Below are positions 55,747 to 64,000 of a DNA stretch of 64,000 nucleotides, in pieces; the stretch's first letter is position 1, and each line of letters opens with the position of its first letter. The DNA comes from Euonymus europaeus (taxonomy: Eukaryota; Streptophyta; Magnoliopsida; Celastrales; Celastraceae). Location of the stretch: the NCBI GenBank assembly GCA_963580455.1, contig OY756958.1, positions 7,204,501 through 7,268,500 of the forward strand, read 5' to 3'. The position numbers were made by a program, and so were the translations under genes. The notes under the pieces were generated by a model. That model saw nothing but the letters and a program-made list of their open reading frames with translations, was not told the DNA's origin and ran no database searches.

Positions 55747-56522
55747 AGACCCTGGAATGTGGATAATCTTCGAAGATACTATGTGTAATGTTTTATTGAA
55801 ACACATGATGTTTCTATTTTATGTATTTGCTTTTCAGTTTAGAACATGCAGGAATGAATAAAAGCTCGGGTTACTTTCCCAAAATAAAGCATCACAATGC
55901 AGGAGAAGGCTTGACCTGGATAACATGCAAAGTTAGCCAAAAATTGGCTAAGTATCAACACCATACCGACCAACGTCACAAGATGACAAGACTTCCACAA
56001 ATTTCCCAAGTAGAGGAAATGAAAATACTACAAGCCTGGTCGGCCTACCGACCAGGATAGTATCCACAAAACACTGAAGACTTGAGCCCCCAATAGAGAG
56101 GGTCCAAGAGCCACAGTCAGCCTACCGACCAGAATGGCATCCCAGATACTTCTGAAAGAAAGAAAAAGCTTCAAAGATTATGGTCGGCATACTAACCAGG
56201 TAGTCAAAACATAAAGATGTCGATCCTAAAAGAAAGGAGATACTAAGACCTTGGTAGGCCTACCGACCAGGGTGGTATCTGCACCCTCTGAGAAACTTGG
56301 GAAAATTTGAGACTCAAAGTCCAAAAAATAAAAGAAGACTGGTCGGCTTACCGACTAGAAAGGCATGATGGCCTTCAAAGTTAAAAATTAAATACACAAG
56401 TATATAAATGTGAATTACCGAGCAGTCAAAAATGTTTATTTTATTAAAGTTCTAACAAGTACATTACAAGGAAAGAGCATAACAAAAAGGGGCTAAGCCC
56501 ATACAACAGAGAACCTAAGAAT
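55747..56522. repeat. Spacer with five dyad repeats between convergent genes of element C
   Basis: A motif with arms CCTGGTCGG and CCGACCAGG around CCTA occurs perfectly at 56035-56056 and in decayed form near 56116, 56181, 56252 and 56339, spaced 65-90 bp apart. Text between copies also repeats loosely (GATAGTATCC, GGTGGTATCT, AAAGGCATGATGG). Pol (plus) and the antisense gene (minus, stop at 56523) both end here. Confidence 0.8.
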
Positions 56523-58731
56523 CTAAGGCAGGAACTCCAGAGCCGGACTCCTCGGCAGTAGGCACATTGGCTGGAAAGCTGGAGGTACCTCCTCGATTGC
56601 ATCAGCAACTGGTAGAGGAGCTTGGTTTGGTGCTTCCTGGTCAGCGCCCAAGTTCTCCTCTTCCACTACCTCAACCTCCTCATCAGAGATCTCCTCCTCA
56701 GATAAATCCAACTCACCAAGCCCCCTCTTCCTCTTCTGCTCAGCCTTCCTGAAGGCTTCTAGGATCTCCTCCTTGGACTCCTCAAGATGATCCCTTCCCA
56801 TGAGAGAAGGGCACAAGGGCGTAAGGATGGAAGAGTCCAGACCAGCCTTGACCAGCAGCTTCCTGGACTCCTTGACACCCCCACGGAAGCCATAGAAGCC
56901 TTCCTCTCTCAGAGCAGCTTTGAACTCCTCAGAGTCCCTGAACTTCTGGATTGTCTGCTGCTCGGCATCACCGAGGAGTCGCTGATAGGTCTCCTCGGCA
57001 TTCTTCATCTTGCGCTCTAAGGAGACCGTCCTTTCCTTTAGCTCTCTTCGTTGTCGAGCAACCTTCTCCATATGAGCAGAGTAAGACTGCTGCATCTCCT
57101 CCATCTCGGCCTTCACCAAATTGAGCTCGTTCTTGGCCTTGGTAGCCCTCTCCTCCGCTACATCAGCTCTCTCCCGCTGAACTGTCTCCTCATAAGCAAA
57201 CCGAGCAATGCTGGAGGGGACGGCAGAGAGGTGGACAGCAGTCTACAAAAAGAAATGAGTTAGAAAAAATTTATCAAAAAGAAAGGATACCGAGCTCAGA
57301 AGAAAAAAGTCATACCTGCATGAAGAGGGAGTTCATCTGAGACAGATGCTCCATAGCTGTCAGACTAGACACCCTGTCATAGTCCGCAGGGGTAGGCAAG
57401 TGCTTCAACATCTCGATAGCCACTCTTGGGGTGACCACCCTGTTAGTTTGACTGACATCCCACTGGGGAGCATGCCGAGCAAAATCCTCCTCGGTAATTG
57501 GTCCCAAAGGGGGATCATTAACCTGGCGGGGAATTTGAGAAACCCCAGGCCGAGAAGTTCCAAGCCGAGGAGATGGAGCACTCCGGATCACAGTTGTGAC
57601 CGAGGTGGTGGCACCAGTAAGGGCTGCCTCAGAAGCCCTGGTTTCACTCGTGGCCCCCACACGTGGCCTCTTGGGCTCCTTGCCTTTGCTGGTCTTCTTC
57701 CTCTTCTGTTGCCGAGGAGCAGGGGCAGCGTTCATCGCCATGTACTCGGACAGGTTGGCCATATCTGCAAAGCATGACCACAAGTCAAGTGAATACCGAT
57801 CAGTGATGATGGATAAAATAGTTGAAAAATAAAAAATATGCAAACCTTGCCGAGATCCGTTACAAAAATTAGACACCGAGAAGTCCTGTAGACTAAACTT
57901 CATGTCAGTATCAGCCCCAACAACGAAGAGTTCCTTCCAAGCTTCGAATAATTTTAGCTCCTCGCCCTTCAGAGGAGGAGGATGGTTGAACTGGTAGGTA
58001 AAAGGTACCGACCAGGTGGTACAGAAAGGAAGTTCCTCTCCTTCAGGGAGAGGAACTCGTACAAAAATATATGAGTTCTTCCATCTCTTGATGGACTGGT
58101 TTTACAAGGGAGACTTGAGTCCTGGCTTGAGTTTCAAATAAAAGAGGCCTGGAGAGTTTGGAAGATGGCACAGGAGAAAAAAGTGTTGAATAACCGAGGA
58201 AGAAATACCGAGATGATGTTTATGGGAGAGACAAAGAATGTTGGCCAGAAAGTGCCTGGAGTTCGGTGCTAGAATGGCTGGAGAGAGATTGAACCGACGA
58301 AGGAGACTGGTTATGGCTGGTGGGAAGGGAATCCTAGCACCAGTTTGGAGTGACCGAAGTGAGATAGCAAACTCACCTCTCCTAGGACGAAATGGAGACT
58401 CACCCTTACCCACACGTCGGTAAGGGTAGGGCAGACCACACTTGGCCACCACTTCGTCAATATAACTATTGGACTGATCACAGGTGAGGTAGGTCGGTTC
58501 AGGGATGCTGGCATCGGTACCTCCACCCTTCTCATTTGGAGGAGGTAGGTCATGGGGGGCATACTCTACAGGGTACTCTACCGAGGAAGACTTTACAAAA
58601 TTTCATCTTATTAAAAGAGGATTGGTTTGGGTGATAACCACCTCATCGGTAGAGGTAGTTGCTCGGTCACTACCCAAGGAAGAAGTTGAAAGCCTGGATA
58701 TAGAAGAAGTGCTCGAACTAGAAGAAGACAT
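56523..58731 (-). pseudogene. Antisense gene of Tat element C (three exons, nearly intact)
   Basis: Exon 1 is 58731-57846: a Ser-rich start (MSSSSSSTSSISRLSTSS), then LPYPYRRVGKGESPFRPRRG, FPPAITSLLRRFNLSPAILA and KNSYIFVRVPLPEG; this is the 'putative gypsy type transposon'-like domain. Two stops lie in it: TGA after NPLLIR and TAA after GLKSPL. Intron 1 is 57845-57765 (81 bp, GTTTGC...TTTGCAG, phase 1). Exon 2 is 57764-57316: DMANLSEYMAMN, then basic RQQKRKKTSKGKEPKRPR, a likely nuclear localisation signal. Intron 2 is 57315-57243 (73 bp, GTATGA...TTTGTAG, phase 0). Exon 3 is 57242-56523: a long heptad-rich coiled coil (about 110 residues), EEFKAALREEGFYGFRGGVK, and an acidic end. Both introns sit where they do in A and B. 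Function is unknown; a DNA- or RNA-binding accessory or a silencing-related role is only a guess. Confidence 0.75.
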
Positions 58732-58863
58732 GTCTTACCTAGAAGAGTGCTCGGTAGGTTTGAGTTTGGAGTTTTGAGGATGTTATCTTGGTTGGTATGC
58801 ACAACTGCTCGGTAATGGATCTCAAATTTTGTGAAATGTATGGAATGACCAGGCCCTTAGGCC

Positions 58864-58873
58864 CCTTTTATAG
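58864..58873 (-). promoter_or_regulatory. TATA box of the element C antisense gene
   Basis: Minus strand CTATAAAAGG, 142 bp upstream of the start codon at 58731 and about 170 bp from the 3' LTR. Confidence 0.65.
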
Positions 58874-59026
58874 CAGAGGACCAACCTCATATCAACGGCC
58901 AGAAACAGATGGCCAATGAGCCGCGCAGACATGGACCGTTGATCTAAGGGTCTGGGCTGTCATCTCCTCATTAATGGAATAACATAATTACTCCTCTCAT
59001 CGATCTGCGCAGAACGGCGCCTCGAT

Positions 59027-59044
59027 AAGGGAGTTGGGGGCAAC
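59027..59044 (+). promoter_or_regulatory. Element C polypurine tract
   Basis: AAGGGAGTTGGGGGCAAC directly before the 3' LTR. Confidence 0.75.
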
Positions 59045-59668
59045 TGATATTATGAAAATACCCCCACCAATGGTGCTCCACCACGTCATATGTGGCCCAA
59101 AGACTAGTCAAGCTTACCAGGCAGTCTCCTCGGTAAGTGTGTCACCTGCTGGACCTACCAAGGTGAAAAGCAGCTGGGTGCGGTCCACAATCATAATTGG
59201 AAGACCCACTTCAACAGTGATCCTTAATCCTATATAAAGCTCAGCAAGTCAGGTATTATCCAACTTAATCACAATTTGAACTTTGGCTAAGAGAGAGCTC
59301 TAGTCCAAGGAGCTTGCCTGATTGAATACCAACTGACTTGAGCGTCAGAGCGCCAACGCCAGAGGACTACCTCTGGTGCGGCCTCTAGCTCACCTCTATT
59401 CATTGTGCTCAGCTGCAAGGTTGCCTGGCTGATCAACTCCTTGGAAGGACCTGCCTCCATAGAAGACTGCCTGGTAGGTAAGCTGTCTGGCTGCCTGGAC
59501 TGACACGTTGCCAGACTGAACAGCTACTCGAACAGCTACTCGACTGTCCTGCTGTTCGGCTTCTGGGAAGGACTTCTGGGAAGGATCTATATCCTTGGTA
59601 TTTGTGCATGACAGCAGGTCTGACCAACTGATCGTCTTCTCGGTAGTGACATCTTTTTGATGTCATCA
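59045..59668 (+). repeat. Element C right (3') LTR
   Basis: 624 bp. It exceeds the left LTR by 25 bp through two tandem duplications: a 12-bp one (CAGCTACTCGAA, near 59520) and a 13-bp one (CTTCTGGGAAGGA, near 59565). TATATAAAG lies at 59230-59238. The first hairpin is decayed (CGTCAG...CCAACG); the second (CCAGAGG/CCTCTGG) is intact. The terminal TGACGTCA has become TGATGTCA. It points toward the host gene. Confidence 0.9.
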
Positions 59669-59673
59669 CTTGG

Positions 59674-61193
59674 TATTGGGAATTATATAAAGCGAATCCA
59701 AATTTGTATGGAGGAAGAAATTATTAATTTTATGAGTCAAACTCAAATACCAATTCACAAAGTAACCATCCGATTTTAATAATTGTACTCATCTAAAAAG
59801 GTTGGTAGTTAGAGACAATGGAGGAAAGCAATAAATATATAGTAAATGAGGAGTTTTTGAGCAAGAAAACCAAAGTTACGACTAATTCTAATGAATTAAA
59901 TGCCAAAACAAACTCCTGTTACGGCACATATATATGATCGAGTTTCTCAACCCTCCCTTCTCCTTCTTACTTCTTAAATTTTAGATGTGCCGTTTCAAAT
60001 GGGCAGTCAAAACCCAAAAGCTCACGTTTTGATAATCCCCAAAAAAACCCATTTCCCTCATTTAATATATAATAACAAATTTACATATTGTATTTAATTT
60101 TTGGTATTTCCTGAGGTACCCTTTTTCTATTCTTGAGACATGTAGAACAACTTGACGAGGGCTTTAATATCTCATTCGTTGGCTTGTAGGGAATACAGAT
60201 TGTTTTTCATCCATGGTAAAGTTTTTCTTCTTCACCATTCTCGCCTTCATTTAAGGAATATATATATAGATAAGAAATTATAAGAGTCACCCGCAATAGA
60301 TTACTTAACCATAACTATTATATCAGCAGTCTATCATTCTATTCCTTAAATCTAATCTGTGGTAATGAATAAAATAATGAACAGTCTTTTTTGTATTTTG
60401 TGGGTGTTTTCCTATTGTGGGTTTTCCTTCATATCTTTTGTTCAAAAAGCTTTCTTTTCCGTTGAATCTTGATTTGTTGATGATTGAGACTAGAGAGTGG
60501 CAAAAAGATTATTTAATACATTTGTTCAGTACCATCAGAGAGATCTGCGTATCTCAAGAATGTCCGGAAAGATATAGATGAGGTACAATATATAGGGTTA
60601 TAGGAATAGGCAATAGGCCAGCGAACGGTCTTCCTGAGTGTATTTGTGTGTATATATATATATAGAGAGAGATGTCTATCTGATTGATTCTTTATTAACA
60701 GAACCTAAACGGATATTGCCTTTCTATTAGCCTGCTTATTTGGAAAGGGCCTGAACTTTGATGAGTTGTTTCTGTTTTCCTTGGAACTGTGGAGGAATTC
60801 ATAGCTGTGACAGCTATGCTGCTTTTGTTGGTTCTGCTTTTATTAGTGGGAGTTATTACATCAAGTGAGGTTTTCATTGTTATGTTAACCCTTCAATTCA
60901 TGTCAAATTTCTTGCTTCTCAACTGCTATCTGTAATCTGCATGGTGTTTAATTACTTTCCTATTTGTTGATAAACTTGGTTCTGTTGGTAGGTGTTGGTT
61001 TTTTATTGTTTCTTTCCCATTCTAGATTTTCTTGAACATGCAATAGCTGTCTGTTTGTTGATTCTCTTATCCATGTTTCTCTAGTTTTTGGTAAATCTGG
61101 CTTGTATTGAGGTTATAGAGAAGGCGAGTAACAATTTTGGAGTTCATGGTTGAACAGAGAAAAAGATGACATTTGGGTTGTGAAACTGTACCA
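59674..61193 (+). other. Upstream region and 5' UTR of the ARID-HMG gene
   Basis: No coding similarity. A TC-rich stretch at 59945-59975 could mark a plant core promoter. Likely 5' UTR splicing is suggested by GT donors near 60218 or 60580 and an acceptor such as GGTTATAG near 61118, but no choice can be made without transcript data. TA and GA microsatellites occur at 60645-60671. Confidence 0.4.
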
Positions 61194-63891
61194 ATGGCAA
61201 CAACATCTTTGAGCAAGCAGAGTCGATTTCCTGTGAAAGTACCATCGTTAAACTACATCTCTTATCCACAACCACTTGAAAGGTATGAGGATGTCGTGGC
61301 CTTGAACAGCCTTTTCATGGATACTTTGAAGAAGCACCATGCTGCTATGGGTACCAAATTCATGTAAGAATTTCTTATTTATTATCTTATGCTCAACTTG
61401 TCAACCCTCTACTGTTATTGATTAACCATCCGTCCATTCAAGTTTTTAGTCTGATGCCAAAATTGTATCTCTTTTTTTTTTTTTTTTAATGTTTCTTGTG
61501 CTCTGTTGTATTCATTTTTCTTGGGCTTCTTCTATTTTGCTTTCTTAGATTATTATTTTCCTAGAACATTACTACTTTCAAGCTTACTTCTAATCTACTA
61601 AGCATAAGTTGCCTGCCGGAAGATATCAAAAATCATAAGACTGGTGTGCTCAGTTGATGATATCTTGGGGTAAGGATTTAGAGCAGTGGAGCATAAATAC
61701 TTTGTGTAGCTGTTTGTTTTCCTTTACATATAGTACTTTAAGATGGATACAGAAAAAGGCATGAAGAATTATTTGGTTTTCACTTGGCATCAAGCTGACT
61801 CTAAGCTTTGAAATTACCTAAATGGAACAAGTTTTAAGTTTGAGATTCATGAAGTCTGATTATTTTATCTTTATTGTTTTTAATTTGTTTTTTGGTTCAT
61901 TGTCTTTCCTGGCTGAAAGAGAATGAATGCCCGTTGTTTCATAGTATTTTGAACCAAGTTGGCAAGTTTGTTAATCTTGTTTAGGCTTTAGGAACAACTG
62001 CCCAAATCGTGCATTGAGATATTTTGTAATTGGTAAAAGTGGAAATTCAGTGTTGGTTTCGGTCTTATCATCTTATCCATCTGTAAAATAGCATGAGTGA
62101 CTATTGCTTGACAATATTTTAAACTACATGTGAATAAAACTTTCCAAATCACGCATTGTGATACTTCCCAATGGTAGAAAAATTATTGCTTATGAAGATA
62201 TTGCTGGCATGTCATTTTACTTAGGCACGATTATCTTTCTTTATCAATTTCTGAGTAATACCTTTCATAATTATTCTCAAAAGAATAAAAATGTTTTTCT
62301 CCCCTCGGTTTCTGTTACTTGTTCCCTCTTTGATTCACTATCAACAATTTGTTATACTGTTTCTTTTCTTTGTGTTATAGGATTCCTATCATAGGGGGCA
62401 AAGAGTTGGACTTGCATCGACTTTTTGCGATGGTCACTTCTCTTGGTGGCATAGACAAGGTAATGTGAAAGTAGTTATAGCTAATGCATTGTTCTCTTTT
62501 CTCTTTTTTTCTCCGTGTCCAGTTAGTAGTACAATTAATGCATTGGCTTTTATCTTTCTCATTTTCCTCAGTGGGTTGTTTTGTTTTATGCTACTTATTG
62601 TTTGCTTAATGCATGAAGACTTGAGACTGTCCTTTTGGGATGATCACAACAGTCCCTTTAGCGCAATCTAAAACAATGCTGATCCGGAACAGGAGGATGA
62701 ATAATTTCCTACCAAGTTGTCATAATAGATGATAAAGTTGTGTCATGATCCTCGTGTATTTTCTGTCTTTTTGAGTCCATATAGCAGGCTAAAAAAATGA
62801 AGTCACCTATACAATCAGCTATATAAGCATATTATTCGCTACTTGATGTTTAAAATTTTTGTGATATGAATAACATGAAGATTTCTTATGCTGTCATAGT
62901 CATAGTTCTCTTGCTTGCACCTCCTTTGCAGCAATGCTTAAAATGCTTTAGATGTTTCCTTCAGTATTACATTTATTTCAACCTCTGCTGGTGTTGTGAT
63001 CTTAATACTTTTAAATTCTGATTTTCTTTTGTATGTGACAGTCTTGTATATTTATCATTAATTTTTTATTCATCTTTTTGTCGGTGCATGAAAGAAAAGC
63101 CTACATCGAGTTGCATTACTGTTTCCCTCTGTCTCTAAATACATGGCATTTACTGAGAAAAATTACTCCCTATATTTCCACGTTCTCCACTCGTTAGAAA
63201 TTTCACTGAGCAAGAAGCCAAGAACATTTCTAGATTCTGTTATCAAAAAATATATTTGCTTTTTTTTTTATAAGATCTTTCTTTGGTGGTTCTACCTGTT
63301 TTCTGGGGGAAGTTTAGAGTAGTATTTTTGATTCTAGTGATGTCCAGTCGCATAACTCCATAATGTAGTCAAATCAGCAAAGATATTCCGTATTTGATGT
63401 CAGTAGTTAAGGAAACCACTGTCTTGTTAGAATCATTGTAATATAGGAACTTTCCTTTTTAATAAGCCGCTCCGCTCTGATTTTAAAATGGGATATGGTT
63501 GTAAGACCTAACAAAGTGATTGCAGCTTGGTTTAGCATAATGATTCTGGATTGGATGATTGGATTTCCATTGATAAGTGTTACATCGGTCTACCACTTAT
63601 GAAATTTTTTCACTTGTCATATATATTGATAAGAAATATGTATCTATGTGTAACTCTAACTCTTATTTCTCGTTTGAGTTTTAATAGTGTTGAATGATCT
63701 GGTCAAAAAGTTAATAATGTTGTTGCAGATCATGAAGGAGAAAAGATGGAAAGAAGTGACTGCTACCTTCAACTTCCCCTCTACCGCCACAAATGCATCT
63801 TTTGTGCTACGCAAATATTATTTTTCATTGCTTTACCACTATGAACAAATTTACTTTTTCAAAGCCCGCAGTTGGACCCCAATGCCTACTG
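61194..63891 (+). CDS. ARID-HMG box protein, N-terminal part (plant HMGB9/10/11/15 type), continues beyond the window
   Basis: Three coding exons: 61194-61363, 62381-62459 and 63730-63891, with introns of 1,017 and 1,270 bp (GT-AG; phases 2, 0 and then 1 at the last donor GTATGTG). The product begins MATTSLSKQSRFPVKVPSLN. It then enters an ARID/BRIGHT domain from about residue 32: EDVVALNSLFMDTLKKHHAA, KFMIPIIGGKELDLHRLFAM, VTSLGGIDKIMKEKRWKEVT, FNFPSTATNASFVLRKYYFS and LLYHYEQIYFF. The invariant GG of the DLHxLFxxVTxxGG segment and the YY of the last helix are present. In plants this ARID form (IIGG, RKYYFSLL) is linked to a C-terminal HMG box; such proteins bind AT-rich DNA and act in transcription, for example in pollen growth. 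The HMG box lies outside the window. No lesion is seen, so it looks like a live gene. The next exon is not visible to 64000. Confidence 0.9.
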
Positions 63892-64000
63892 GTATGTGCA
63901 TTGAACTCTAGATACTCTGTGAATTGATGTTGTGGGTTTGTGGATAATAATTACCACAAAATCTGTGGTAGATTCCTCGCAGAGTCCATCTATAGGACAC
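63892..64000 (+). other. Start of the third coding intron of the ARID-HMG gene
   Basis: GTATGTGC at 63892 opens the intron. No acceptor followed by a matching frame is seen before the window ends. Confidence 0.6.

Larger units (their letters stand above)
48323..59668 (+). mobile_element. Tat-lineage LTR retrotransposon, element C
   Basis: 11,346 bp, plus orientation, exact target duplication CTTGG (48318-48322 and 59669-59673). A different Tat family from A/B (LTR text differs over most of its length) but with the same primer site, same polyprotein order and an antisense gene. A 2.4-kb solo LTR is inserted in RT. Integrase is almost wholly deleted, protease has a lost Gly, and two frameshifts and one nonsense codon interrupt pol. 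LTR differences are about 24 in 599 bp (4%). It is non-autonomous now. It lies about 1.5 kb upstream of the ARID-HMG coding start, in the same direction. Confidence 0.9.

Noticed and set aside
62158..62671. Two open frames in intron 1 and intron 2 of the ARID-HMG gene
   Set aside because: The second begins at the donor of intron 2; both are T-rich intron sequence with no similarity.
1..64000. CRISPR arrays, bacterial operons or ribosome binding sites
   Set aside because: Nothing with regular spacers was seen, and introns, LTR elements and the ARID-HMG gene show that this is plant nuclear DNA.

Overview
The window is plant nuclear DNA, most likely from a eudicot. The signs are Ty3/gypsy lineages known only from plants (Tat, Athila, Tekay-type chromovirus), Ty1/copia and hAT fossils, GT-AG introns of 70-90 bp, and one ordinary host gene at the right edge. 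That gene is an ARID-HMG box protein gene (start codon 61194, + strand) that runs out of the window. Nearly everything else is transposable-element sequence, much of it nested.

Layout. 1-4040: 3' part of an LTR element (a retroelement-associated ORF, a repeat-rich 3' UTR, polypurine tract, LTR with TATA box). 4095-5699: antisense copia fossil with a 102-bp LTR. 7216-14130: a decayed gag-protease-RT element of Tat type, split by chromovirus debris at about 9900-12739. 16267-17055: hAT transposase fossil. 17992-30420: antisense chromovirus, whose LTR is split by Tat element A (18374-27082, target duplication AGTCA). 30434 to about 47770: antisense Athila element, whose protease region is split by Tat element B (36749-46047, duplication GGTTC). 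48323-59668: Tat element C on the + strand (duplication CTTGG), whose RT is split by a solo copia-type LTR (51965-54337). 59669-64000: 5' region and first coding exons of the ARID-HMG gene.

Elements A, B and C share one plan: LTR, primer site beginning TGGCGCCG, gag-protease-RT-RNase H with a second archaeal-type RNase H, integrase, and, between integrase and the 3' LTR, a separate gene on the opposite strand. I reconstruct that antisense gene as three exons with two introns at the same positions and phases in all three copies. It has its own TATA box 142-147 bp before the start codon. Its product has a domain like the 'putative gypsy type transposon' family, a basic middle part, and a coiled-coil C-terminal part in B and C (deleted in A). 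The two transcription units converge on a spacer that carries hairpins.

All three Tat copies look defective. A lost part of gag. B has YVYD in place of YVDD in RT. C lost nearly all of integrase and has a damaged protease site. A and B both have Asn at the first catalytic Asp of integrase. Hand-counted LTR divergence is about 4% (A, C) and 6% (B), so B is probably the oldest. I saw no CRISPR array, rRNA gene or intact tRNA gene.
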